From IMG/VR virus record IMGVR_UViG_3300013094_000012, positions 1 through 24,817 of that record: a stretch of DNA of 24,817 bases. The stretch is one strand, 5' to 3'. The notes beneath the pieces are model-generated. The model had not been told where the DNA came from, did no database searches, and saw only the letters and a program-made list of their open reading frames with translations. Source of the DNA: a virus. Shown here piece after piece: positions 12,496 through 18,906 of the stretch (the stretch's first letter is position 1; the number at the start of each line of letters is the position of its first letter). The translations under genes were made by a program, and so were the position numbers.

Positions 12496-13047
12496 TTATT
12501 GTGTGAATTGTACATATTGTGTGCTGGCATCTGTACTTGTTGCCGCTACAGGCGCAGCCGGTGCCGCCTGGTTGCTGCTACCATAATTGAGCGTGCCCGC
12601 CACATTGCTTACCGTGCAGCTGATTTGCGATAGGTAGGGCATATCGGCATCGGTATAGTAGCCCCATGCGGTGAGCAGGTTTATATAATAGTCGCCGTAA
12701 GTGCTGAGCAGTGCATTATTGGTATCTGTACCGAAAACGCCATCTACCGTAAGGTTAAGTGTGCTGTCAAAGGCATTGAGCATAGTTTGCAGCTCCTTTA
12801 CTTCAGGGCCGGTGCTGCCCTGGCTCAGCTGCAGGCAGGCATTGAGGTTACCGGCTGTGTAGCCGGTATACCCGCCGCCGGTGCTCTTGGTGCCCACTAC
12901 ATTGTTTGCGGTGGTCTTGGCCGGCAGCAGCTTGCCTTTTGCCTTGCCTTTAAACAAAGCCTTTATAGCAGGCATGTTGATAACGACAATAAGGCCCAGC
13001 AATACTGCCACCCCTACCCACAGCCATATTTTTGCCTTGCTGCTCAT
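12496..13047 (-). CDS. Membrane-anchored peptidoglycan-binding protein
   Basis: 183 aa. One span at 7-24 (IWLWVGVAVLLGLIVVIN) follows a basic start. After a basic linker, residues about 70-117 form a PG_binding_1 domain: LQLSQGSTGPEVKELQTML, then VDGVFGTDTNNALL, with the characteristic G-x-x-G-x-x-V-x-x-L-Q and VDGxFGxxT patterns. The C-terminal part is Ala/Pro/Ser-rich. It would bind the cell wall from a membrane, as expected of a virion entry protein or a wall-targeted lysis factor working with the lysozyme 11 bp downstream. The start overlaps the previous stop as TAATG. Confidence 0.85.
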   Translation of the reverse strand: MSSKAKIWLWVGVAVLLGLIVVINMPAIKALFKGKAKGKLLPAKTTANNVVGTKSTGGGYTGYTAGNLNACLQLSQGSTGPEVKELQTMLNAFDSTLNLTVDGVFGTDTNNALLSTYGDYYINLLTAWGYYTDADMPYLSQISCTVSNVAGTLNYGSSNQAAPAAPVAATSTDASTQYVQFTQ

Positions 13048-13187
13048 TATCCGAAAATGCTTTTTGCCATGAAAAATATAATGATGGCGAACACGAACAC
13101 GGCCAGCAGCTTTATCATGCTGGTGTTGTCTATGCTTACCGTTACGGTAACGCCAAGGTTGGTCGGGGTGGTGGTTGAAGTATCCAT
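13047..13187 (-). CDS. 46-aa single-span membrane protein
   Basis: ATG at 13187; TAA overlaps the next ATG as TAATG. A polar Thr-rich start (MDTSTTTPTNLGVTVTVSID) is followed by one membrane helix (LLAVFVFAIIIFFMAKSIFG) at the end, so it is tail-anchored, unlike most neighbours. Its MDT start resembles that of the 51-aa protein at 13815-13970, which has the same layout. Probably a small virion membrane protein. Confidence 0.65.
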   Translation of the reverse strand: MDTSTTTPTNLGVTVTVSIDNTSMIKLLAVFVFAIIIFFMAKSIFG

Positions 13188-13197
13188 TGTGGTGTTA

Positions 13198-13815
13198 TTA
13201 TGTGTAAATGATGCCCATTATTGTTGCATTAGCCGGCACGTTCATAAATACCGGGAAGCTGCTGTCCGTAACACCATCAAAGCGGGTGCGTGTTTTGGCC
13301 GGGAGTAAAAAATATTGTGCGCTATTGCCCAGGTTGTAGTATACATCTACCGTACTGATCACATCCATATACAGGCCTGTATACGCCTCAAATGATACTG
13401 CCGCCTGTATAGAACCGAAGTTGATGATGGGCAATACATTAGGAGTACCTCCTACTGAATAAACCGATATTTTTGACAGCAGGTTGCCTACCTGTTTCAC
13501 CTGAGTTGCTATCTCTGCCAGTAATACCTCGTTATCGAATGCGTACTGGCCCATGATGCTGACCATGGTGGGATAGTCTCCTACGACTTGCGGTGTCTGA
13601 TCCTGCGAATTGTCCGGGATATACTGAAAGTCAGACCACAGGGTTTCCGGCATTACCGGTTGGCTATCCCACTCACTGAAAAAGTGTAAAGACATGGTAC
13701 CGAGACCATCGTTCCATTTAGGATACAAAGAGGCAATGCGGTAAGGGTGCGGAAATCCGCTACCATTATCTATGGCTATTACGCCCGGTAATGTGCTATC
13801 AAATATGACGATCAT
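13198..13815 (-). CDS. Beta-rich 205-aa protein, possible minor capsid or vertex protein
   Basis: No signal peptide or membrane span. The sequence is rich in beta-forming, Gly/Pro/Asn-punctuated segments (LPIINFGSIQAAVSFEAYTG, MDVISTVDVYYNL, FLLPAKTRTRF) with one central helix (NEVLLAEIATQVKQVGNLLS). Apart from the 196-aa protein at 16886-17476 it is one of the few non-membrane, beta-rich proteins in the structural block. That makes it a second capsid-type candidate: penton, spike base, or partner in a two-protein single-jelly-roll shell. This is inference from composition only. The ATG overlaps the previous stop as TAATG. Confidence 0.6.
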   Translation of the reverse strand: MIVIFDSTLPGVIAIDNGSGFPHPYRIASLYPKWNDGLGTMSLHFFSEWDSQPVMPETLWSDFQYIPDNSQDQTPQVVGDYPTMVSIMGQYAFDNEVLLAEIATQVKQVGNLLSKISVYSVGGTPNVLPIINFGSIQAAVSFEAYTGLYMDVISTVDVYYNLGNSAQYFLLPAKTRTRFDGVTDSSFPVFMNVPANATIMGIIYT

Positions 13816-13970
13816 TATTTACAGATCATTTGCAGTAAGAAAATAACCAGCAAAAACAGTATTACCGCCACCAGGTACTTACCTGCTGACATTAATAAGT
13901 TGCCGTGACCATTGCAGCCACATGGCGTTGTTATCTGTGCTGCAGTGCTTAATGAAGTATCTGTGTCCAT
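13815..13970 (-). CDS. 51-aa tail-anchored membrane protein
   Basis: The ATG at 13970 is chosen because it lies 7 bp after the upstream stop and gives an MDTDTSLST start like the paralogous-looking 46-aa protein. An upstream ATG at 14012 would add 14 residues and overlap the previous gene. A Cys/Gly segment (ITTPCGCNGHGN) precedes the C-terminal span (YLVAVILFLLVIFLLQMICK). Probably a virion membrane protein. Stop overlaps the next ATG. Confidence 0.6.
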   Translation of the reverse strand: MDTDTSLSTAAQITTPCGCNGHGNLLMSAGKYLVAVILFLLVIFLLQMICK

Positions 13971-13977
13971 AGTATTA

Positions 13978-14463
13978 TTATTGAAGTCCGAGTGTTGCGA
14001 AGCGGTTGGCAAGGCTGGTTTGGTCTTGCTCGAACTGGCTGTCGATTGTGTTGCTTTGGGCGGCTATGATCACCGGCAGGCTTTGGTTATTTGCCTGGCT
14101 GTAGTAGTTAGCGTTCCAGTAATTGTAGGCGCTGATAAGCTGCGCATCGGTTAGGCCCAGCAGCGTAGTGTACAATGTCTTTTGCCGGAAACAGAAAGTG
14201 CAGGTGCAGTCGGTATATATACCGTCTATCAGCTCTTTTGGGTCATAATTGGCATTACCTCCCGGCTTTGCGGCTGGCCCTGCCAGGTATGCAGCCTTAG
14301 TTACCTGGCTGGTAACGATGTAGGCCACCAAAAAGGCTATGCCCGAAGCTATCAGCACGAACTGCCAGCCCTTGCCCGCTTTGAGCAGCATATAGGCTAC
14401 CGCACCGGCCAGTATAGCCGGTACGGATAGGTCTATCGTATTTTTAACTGTCTTGGTCAGCAT
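13978..14463 (-). CDS. Two-span membrane protein
   Basis: 161 aa. Two adjacent hydrophobic helices (SVPAILAGAVAYMLLKAG at 13-30 and WQFVLIASGIAFLVAYIVTS at 33-52) form a hairpin. The remaining 110 residues are soluble, with a CTCTFC cluster and a helical end (TDAQLISAYNYWNANYYSQ). The Cys cluster could bind metal or form disulfides. Such a hairpin plus globular domain fits a virion membrane or DNA-delivery protein. It starts 3 bp after the 37-aa gene. No family recognised. Confidence 0.65.
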   Translation of the reverse strand: MLTKTVKNTIDLSVPAILAGAVAYMLLKAGKGWQFVLIASGIAFLVAYIVTSQVTKAAYLAGPAAKPGGNANYDPKELIDGIYTDCTCTFCFRQKTLYTTLLGLTDAQLISAYNYWNANYYSQANNQSLPVIIAAQSNTIDSQFEQDQTSLANRFATLGLQ

Positions 14464-14466
14464 TGT

Positions 14467-14580
14467 TTAAGGTGTTTTAGGCAGTTTGTTTACCACCGTT
14501 ACTGCATACAGGTAATTGAGCAGTGCGCCGAACATGAGCAGCACTATGAGCCAAAACCACCATTTTTGCCACAGCTTCAT
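14467..14580 (-). CDS. 37-aa single-span protein (KWWFW family, copy 1)
   Basis: ATG at 14580 overlaps the stop of the next gene upstream as TAATG. The start MKLWQKWWFWLIVLLMFGAL is nearly the same as that of the 57-aa protein encoded directly upstream, so the two are tandem paralogs. One membrane helix with a basic, tryptophan-rich interface, then a short polar tail. Likely a small virion membrane protein. Confidence 0.65.
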   Translation of the reverse strand: MKLWQKWWFWLIVLLMFGALLNYLYAVTVVNKLPKTP

Positions 14581-14753
14581 TAACCGAGCGTTTGTGTGGT
14601 TTGCGCTGTTGCTGCCGGAGCGGCTGCCCCTGCTGTGCCTGGCGTTACCGTCTTAGGCGGTGTTACCGGTGCCTTAGGCTGGGTGAAGTACCATATTGCC
14701 GCTATAGCTACTACGACTATCAGCCAGAACCACCATTTTTTCAGAAGTTTCAT
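14580..14753 (-). CDS. 57-aa single-span protein (KWWFW family, copy 2)
   Basis: ATG at 14753, stop TAA overlapping the next ATG. The start MKLLKKWWFWLIVVVAIAAI shares KWWFWLIV with its neighbour. After the span comes a Pro/Thr/Ala-rich tail (QPKAPVTPPKTVTPGTAG) of the flexible type seen in the 145-aa and 145-residue neighbours. Charge distribution predicts an inside N-terminus and exported tail. Confidence 0.65.
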   Translation of the reverse strand: MKLLKKWWFWLIVVVAIAAIWYFTQPKAPVTPPKTVTPGTAGAAAPAATAQTTQTLG

Positions 14754-14799
14754 ACTCTGTGTTTTTTGTGTGTATAATGAAAAATTGTAAGTCTATTTT

Positions 14800-15642
14800 T
14801 TAAACCAGTCCTACCACCGCTACTGCTGCCCCCACCCCTGCCACTGCATCGCTTACTATCTTATTCAGATCATTGGCCGGTGCTACACCTGCAGGCCATA
14901 CCATAGACCTGGCACAGCGGTAGAAGTATATGAGGTTGGCGCTTGGCGCTATAATGGTGCTGCCATCTTCGGCTACTGCTGTTATTTGGCTGTTGATCTC
15001 CGGCCCCCATGTGTTAGATGGCGCGGGCAGTAATGCTTTCGATGTTACGCCCTTTGGCAGTCCCCACACTATTGGTGTCGGGTCGAAATTGGTTTGCGGG
15101 AAACCTGCAGCTATACGGCAATTCTGATAAAAATTATTTATGGCGCTTTCCCTTGCATTCACCGCGCTGCCCTGTGTGTTGGCGCGTATATAGCTGCATG
15201 CCTGCCATGCTACTTTGTTGGCTGCAGTGAGGTAGAGCAGGTGCATGCTGTATATATCGTTATGCACATTGCTGTCTTTATTGCACATGATGGCCCACCA
15301 CTGGTTATACAGGGTCTGTGCCTGTGCCAGGCTGCCGCCATTGGTTGCCAGCTCAACGATAAAAGCCTTCACCCACATGGTAAAGCCATTCTGAGTAAGC
15401 AGTGTATTGGTGCTGGGCGTACCTATGCTGCCTACAAGGCCCACGGTTGTAGTATCTGTGCCGGTTTGCGCACCTATCTGCGCGGTCTTGGCATCTATCA
15501 GTTTCATACCCGGCACAGGTGTACCGCCGTTTGCGGTGGTGCTGCCGGGTACGGCAGGGTATTCTTTACGGTAATAGAGATAACCGGCTATCCCTAAGCC
15601 AGCTACCAGTATTGCAATAAGAATGATATTCCCTGTTTTCAT
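14800..15642 (-). CDS. Single-span 280-aa protein, probable virion component
   Basis: Residues 5-24 (NIILIAILVAGLGIAGYLYY) are one membrane span followed by a Gly/Pro/Thr linker. The large remainder is a helical, Trp- and Asn-rich domain (TLYNQWWAIMCNKDSNVHND, HLLYLTAANKVAWQACSYI) with several Cys, and a Gly/Ala/Val end (DAVAGVGAAVAVVGLV) that could be a second membrane-seeking segment. It is the largest protein of the structural block. No catalytic motif is visible. A spike-anchoring or entry role is possible but not shown. Confidence 0.65.
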   Translation of the reverse strand: MKTGNIILIAILVAGLGIAGYLYYRKEYPAVPGSTTANGGTPVPGMKLIDAKTAQIGAQTGTDTTTVGLVGSIGTPSTNTLLTQNGFTMWVKAFIVELATNGGSLAQAQTLYNQWWAIMCNKDSNVHNDIYSMHLLYLTAANKVAWQACSYIRANTQGSAVNARESAINNFYQNCRIAAGFPQTNFDPTPIVWGLPKGVTSKALLPAPSNTWGPEINSQITAVAEDGSTIIAPSANLIYFYRCARSMVWPAGVAPANDLNKIVSDAVAGVGAAVAVVGLV

Positions 15643-15651
15643 AAAAGTATT

Positions 15652-16089
15652 TTATACAAATGATACATCGCTGCCATCGCCTGCCAGTAAGCCGCCATCA
15701 GCGTTTGTAAGGTCTACACCGCCCGCATCCGTTGCTCCGCTGTAGTCGCCTGCAGTATAGTCGGTGTCCTGTAGGTTAGGGTCGGTGGTAGTGTTGCTGC
15801 CGCCGCCAAAGGCATTGGTGAGGCCCGTAACCAGCCCGGTAACGGCGTTGAGCCCTGCCGGTAACCAGCTCAGGTTACTGCTGCTGCCGCTTGCCTGTGT
15901 ACTGCCACTGCTGCTGCCGCTTGTCTGTGTACTGCTGCTGCCGCTGCCGCCTGCCGCCTGGTTACTGCCACCTGCACTGCCTGCCGCCTGCGCACTGCTG
16001 CTGCCTGCTGCCGGTACCATCATTTTATAGATGATAAAGGCCACTATGGCTATGCCGATGATGATAAAAAGGGTGGTGTACTTTTTCAA
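15652..16089 (-). CDS. Single-span protein with Ser/Gly/Gln low-complexity linker (TTG start)
   Basis: The chosen start is TTG at 16089, 5 bp after the previous stop, giving a 145-residue product beginning (M)KKYTTLFIIIGIAIVAFII. It has the same Lys-rich start and span as its neighbours. A GTG at 16158 would add 23 residues lying wholly over the upstream gene, which is less likely. No ATG is available. After the span there are repeats of SGSSS with Q/T, then an acidic Gly/Asp end (LTNADGGLLAGDGSDVSFV). Probably a linker-type virion membrane protein. Confidence 0.65.
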   Translation of the reverse strand: MKKYTTLFIIIGIAIVAFIIYKMMVPAAGSSSAQAAGSAGGSNQAAGGSGSSSTQTSGSSSGSTQASGSSSNLSWLPAGLNAVTGLVTGLTNAFGGGSNTTTDPNLQDTDYTAGDYSGATDAGGVDLTNADGGLLAGDGSDVSFV

Positions 16090-16094
16090 GGCGC

Positions 16095-16466
16095 TTATTT
16101 TTTGAAGATCAGAAAGAGGATGACCAGGACAAACAAGGCAAGGCCGATGTATACCCACGTCATATTAGTAGCCGTGATTCCGAGAATACCTGAACCATTG
16201 GGCTGCACGATCTGCGTTTGCGGTGTTTTATTAACTGCGTTGATCACGGCCGCACCGCCGGTAAGTATCTTACCTGCATTGTTGAAAACGGTGCTCCAAT
16301 CGAAGCCGCCGCCTGTGCCGCTGGTATCTACTGCTGCAGTACCACTGCTTACGGGCTGGCCCGTGGTAGGGTCGGTAGCCGGTTCCGTAGTGCCACCGCC
16401 TATGCCATCGGCACTGGTGCTGGCAAACTGCCCGAGTAACCCGCTTAAATCTGTAGATGCTGACAT
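16095..16466 (-). CDS. 123-aa tail-anchored membrane protein
   Basis: A polar Ser/Thr/Gly-rich start (TDLSGLLGQFASTSADGIGG) and a short amphipathic helix (DWSTVFNNAGKILTGGAAVI) lead to a C-terminal span (WVYIGLALFVLVILFLIF) ending in KK. The span is at the opposite end from most neighbours, so the main domain probably faces the cytoplasm or particle interior. Six bp follow the 112-aa gene. Function unknown; virion membrane component likely. Confidence 0.65.
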   Translation of the reverse strand: MSASTDLSGLLGQFASTSADGIGGGTTEPATDPTTGQPVSSGTAAVDTSGTGGGFDWSTVFNNAGKILTGGAAVINAVNKTPQTQIVQPNGSGILGITATNMTWVYIGLALFVLVILFLIFKK

Positions 16467-16472
16467 GGTGTA

Positions 16473-16811
16473 TTAGTTTATGGCGGTTGTCCAGTTTTGC
16501 ATTTGTGCGTCCTTTGGTATGCTCAGCATCAGCTGCTGTATAAAGTGGCCCTGGTTAGGGCTGGCATCATACTGCTTGTCTATGAAACGCTCCATACTGT
16601 TTTGCGATGGAACTGTTTTCTCCGAGCCGGGGCTAAGGTTTGGGTAGCCTTCAAAATTCTGCTTGATGTACTTGTAAGCCTGCGTAGGATTGCGCGATAC
16701 AAAAAAGCTGATCACGTTCTTAGGGTCAGCCCTCAGAAAGTCTGACAGCTCCTGTGCCGTGTACATGCCGCCTACGTGCGAATTTTGGTTTGGTGATGCT
16801 CCGTATCCCAT
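16473..16811 (-). CDS. Hypothetical 112-aa soluble protein
   Basis: No signal or membrane segment. Mixed helical content (AQELSDFLRADPKNVISFFV, ERFIDKQYDASPNQGHFIQQ) with Asn/Gln/Pro-rich ends. It is the first gene after the terminator that follows the capsid candidate, and it heads a long run of overlapping membrane-protein genes. A scaffold or assembly function is possible but unproved. I recognise no family. Confidence 0.65.
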   Translation of the reverse strand: MGYGASPNQNSHVGGMYTAQELSDFLRADPKNVISFFVSRNPTQAYKYIKQNFEGYPNLSPGSEKTVPSQNSMERFIDKQYDASPNQGHFIQQLMLSIPKDAQMQNWTTAIN

Positions 16812-16825
16812 GATTGTATGGTATT

Positions 16826-16859
16826 AAAAAAGGGGCGAGGCTGCGGGCCTGCCCCTTTT
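16826..16859 (-). terminator. Terminator after the capsid candidate
   Basis: Outer stem 16828-16836 with 16851-16859 and an inner 4-bp stem (AGGC 16838-16841 with GCCT 16847-16850), separated by one bulged base. T-rich sequence follows on the minus strand. It would end or weaken leftward transcription between the 196-aa gene and the 112-aa gene. Confidence 0.75.
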
Positions 16860-16885
16860 GTTATAAAGATGTGTGTGTGCTTTGC

Positions 16886-17476
16886 TTAGTTCAGTTCGCT
16901 GATCTCCGCTACATCGGTCAGACCACCTATACCCCAGTTCATTACGAAGCTGTTGCTCAGGCCGATACCTGTAATGTACATGTAGAAGTTCTTGGTAGTG
17001 ATCCACTCCTGGTCGCGTATTTCCAGTACGTTGTCATACGTACCACCGCTGTTGGTGCGGTATGGTGTCAGCGGTATTTCCTGTGGGTTCAGTATGCCGT
17101 TAGGCGCTACCTCACCAAAAAACAGGGAGCCGGTAAAGTCTGCCACCTGGTTAGTAGTGATACGCACATATTTCAGGTGCATACCTACCAGTGATATATA
17201 GTTCTTAAAGTCTGCATACCCTGCAGCGTTACCCGTACCGTTTACGGTTGAGGTCAGTATTACGTGCTGCTGATCAGGCACCGTTACAGCGCGCTGTGCG
17301 GCAATCAATCCAGGGCAAGGGCCGGGAAATATGGCGATGTTACCAGCGATACCGGTACCATCTACCGTGAAGGTCATTTTAAATTCGCCCAACGGGCTTA
17401 TTTTATTTTTCAGCTTCTTTGTAGTGGTAGTGCCGCTGTTATTGTTGCTGCCTGAGGTATTGCCTGGTTGACGCAT
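16886..17476 (-). CDS. Candidate major capsid protein (beta-rich, 196 aa)
   Basis: No membrane span or signal. After a disordered start (NTSGSNNNSGTTTTKK) the chain is a series of beta segments broken by Gly, Asn and Pro (FKMTFTVDGTGIAGNIAIF, HVILTSTVNGTGNAAG, ISLVGMHLKYVRITTN, DFTGSLFFGEVAPNG, NFYMYITGIGL). This is typical of jelly-roll folds. The length fits a single jelly roll better than a double one (usually 250-400 aa). The gene is alone between two terminators, as expected for a product needed in large excess. Capsid identity is inferred from these features and the lack of any other candidate; a secreted beta-sandwich is the main alternative. Confidence 0.55.
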   Translation of the reverse strand: MRQPGNTSGSNNNSGTTTTKKLKNKISPLGEFKMTFTVDGTGIAGNIAIFPGPCPGLIAAQRAVTVPDQQHVILTSTVNGTGNAAGYADFKNYISLVGMHLKYVRITTNQVADFTGSLFFGEVAPNGILNPQEIPLTPYRTNSGGTYDNVLEIRDQEWITTKNFYMYITGIGLSNSFVMNWGIGGLTDVAEISELN

Positions 17477-17521
17477 AAAAAAACGATTTTGCTGTGATGC
17501 TTTTTAGCTTGTTTGTGATGT

Positions 17522-17553
17522 CAAAGATGCTATCAGCGGCAAGGCGTTTCCAA
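17522..17553 (-). promoter_or_regulatory. Possible promoter of the capsid candidate
   Basis: On the minus strand TTGG, a 20-nt spacer and CATCTTTG (17529-17522) resemble the Bacteroidota promoter with one mismatch in each box. The position, between the terminator at 17587-17612 and the gene start, makes a promoter necessary if the terminator is efficient. Confidence 0.45.
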
Positions 17554-17586
17554 TAGATGTTACCATTCTACCACAGGTACGGGCAT

Positions 17587-17612
17587 AAAAAAAGCCCCGC
17601 AATTGCAGGGCT
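17587..17612 (-). terminator. Terminator after the lipoprotein gene
   Basis: Arms AGCCC (17593-17597) and GGGCT (17608-17612) extend through a wobble pair (leftward RNA) and GC/AT pairs to a small loop. Seven T follow on the minus strand (17593-17587). It separates the lipoprotein gene from the capsid candidate. Confidence 0.75.
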
Positions 17613-17645
17613 GTAAAGGTTTTCAGAAAACCGTAAAATAAATGC

Positions 17646-18161
17646 TTACAAAGCAGGCGCACTCAGTGCCGCCATACATTCGTTATAGTTTTTCCAGTTG
17701 GTAGCAGGGTGCGCTTTGCGCTGGGCGCTGCTGATCGCCACTATTTTTAACTCTAAAGATGATGGTGGATTATTTGATCCATCAGTATACTGTAAATTGA
17801 TCAGTACATTATCTAAAGAATATCCATAACTAAGCGTGTATGACGGATTTGAAAAAAAAGTGTACGGCATCGCAGCCCATGAGCCGGAGCTATTTGTAAA
17901 AAATACTTCTACTGTTCCGGTAGCTACAATATCTGCCGTTATATCATTGTCTGAAATATTGCAATAGGAAACAGAGGATGTATTAAAACCCCAGTTAGCT
18001 GGTGTTAGTGTAGCTGTGCTGGCCACAACATTGGCATTACCATTCGTGCCATTAGTCCCGTTAGTCCCTGCTGGTCCCGCATCACCTTTGTCCCCTTTTA
18101 CGCATCCCGTAAATGCAGCCATCAAGAGGCCTGCGGCGATTGTTAACATTGTTTTTTTCAT
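17646..18161 (-). CDS. Surface lipoprotein with short collagen-like segment
   Basis: 171 aa. Signal peptide with a lipobox FTGC (Cys20). Residues 23-43 are Gly-X-Y triplets (GDKGDAGPAGTNGTNGTNGN), a collagen-like stalk. The remaining 125 residues are beta-rich (VEVFFTNSSGSWAAMPYTFF, LELKIVAIS) and form a possible globular head. Collagen-like lipoproteins of this plan are common in Bacteroidota genomes. In a virus it may be a moron altering the host surface, or an acquired receptor-masking protein (inference). It appears to have its own promoter and terminator, and it lies between the 120-aa gene and the capsid candidate. Confidence 0.8.
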   Translation of the reverse strand: MKKTMLTIAAGLLMAAFTGCVKGDKGDAGPAGTNGTNGTNGNANVVASTATLTPANWGFNTSSVSYCNISDNDITADIVATGTVEVFFTNSSGSWAAMPYTFFSNPSYTLSYGYSLDNVLINLQYTDGSNNPPSSLELKIVAISSAQRKAHPATNWKNYNECMAALSAPAL

Positions 18162-18201
18162 CTGTTTTGTTTTTGGTTTTTGGTTAAGAAAATAGACACA
18201 G

Positions 18202-18232
18202 CAATGATAATTTATAAATGATTAACTACAAA
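18202..18232 (-). promoter_or_regulatory. Promoter of the lipoprotein gene
   Basis: TTTG (18232-18229), a 19-nt spacer and TATCATTG (18209-18202) match the Bacteroidota form with one change in the -7 box. It overlaps the 3' end of the 120-aa gene and lies 41 bp before the lipoprotein start. Confidence 0.55.
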
Positions 18233-18588
18233 GCATGTGCCGCCTTTATTCGCATATATATTTCGCCCAGCTTATTCACCTGGTCTATGGCGTTGCCTTT
18301 GAGCCGGTAGAGCAGGAACTCTGTAACATCATACAGGCGTATGCCGTGGGTGTAGCACATCATTACAAAAAGGATGATCTGCTTCTCTTCGTCCGGGTAC
18401 GTACAGTCTTCGGTGTTTACCGCTGCATAATCCCACAGCTCGTTTTGCCGTTCCAGCAAATCTTCTTCGTAGTCGTCCAGCTCCTGCTCTGTGGTTACAT
18501 CGTCAGGAACCAACGATATTTTTTTACCTTTTGCGGCTGTGCTGGCCGCTGTCTTGGTTTTTTTGTCCGTCTTCTTTGTTGTTAGCAT
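18226..18588 (-). CDS. Hypothetical 120-aa protein, first gene of the virion/lysis block
   Basis: A basic Lys/Thr/Ala-rich start (TTKKTDKKTKTAASTAAKGK) is followed by a very acidic stretch (TTEQELDDYEEDLLERQNEL) and a helical domain (IILFVMMCYTHGIRLYDVTE, FLLYRLKGNAIDQVNKLGEI). Soluble and probably DNA- or protein-binding, judging by the basic tail. It is the first gene downstream of the third control region (18589-18906), so it could be a late regulator or scaffold. No family recognised. Confidence 0.65.
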   Translation of the reverse strand: MLTTKKTDKKTKTAASTAAKGKKISLVPDDVTTEQELDDYEEDLLERQNELWDYAAVNTEDCTYPDEEKQIILFVMMCYTHGIRLYDVTEFLLYRLKGNAIDQVNKLGEIYMRIKAAHAL

Positions 18589-18710
18589 AACAAATTTTTT
18601 AAACAGTTAATAATTGGGCCGGTCGCTGCTAACAACACCAATGGAGTACATTGGAAGACGTAGGTACTTACAACCACTCGCCGGCTTATTTTTAATTCAG
18701 TCTTGATTTT

Positions 18711-18738
18711 GGATTGCTCCAGGTATTGTTAGCAATCC
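18711..18738. promoter_or_regulatory. 8-bp inverted repeat at the late start site
   Basis: GGATTGCT (18711-18718) and AGCAATCC (18731-18738) with a 12-nt centre lie just downstream of the -7 box of the putative late promoter, over the expected start of the transcript. It could be a second regulator-binding site or a 5' RNA hairpin. Confidence 0.5.
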
Positions 18739-18766
18739 AAAAGTAGAAGAAATTTTATACTGCAAA
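18738..18766 (-). promoter_or_regulatory. Putative promoter of the virion/lysis block
   Basis: TACTTTTG (18745-18738) fits the -7 consensus TAnnTTTG; a TTTG (18766-18763) lies 17 nt upstream, shorter than usual. A second, weaker -7-like sequence (TATTTTTTG) lies closer to the operator. Region 18589-18906 holds no gene; its content is this promoter, the inverted repeat and operator site 3. Confidence 0.5.
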
Positions 18767-18780
18767 AAATAATATTTTCA

Positions 18781-18811
18781 TGTAAAGTGTTATGTAAAGC
18801 TATACTTTACA
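18781..18811. promoter_or_regulatory. Operator site 3
   Basis: TGTAAAG at 18781 and 18793 and CTTTACA at 18805, again in a 12-bp register with a 19-bp palindrome. Unlike sites 1 and 2 it does not overlap the best -7 box but lies upstream of the putative late promoter, a position typical of an activator site. Confidence 0.8.
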
Positions 18812-18906
18812 ATTTTGCGCCCATTTTTCTTGTTTTAAACCGTAAAACCCTTTATTTAACAACAAAAGCGTTGTTTTTTAACGTATTAATTTTTAACATT
18901 TTCTTA

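Noticed and set aside
15764-16030. Leu/Pro-rich plus-strand frame opposite the Ser/Gly linker gene.
   Set aside because: It mirrors the low-complexity coding DNA of the minus-strand gene.
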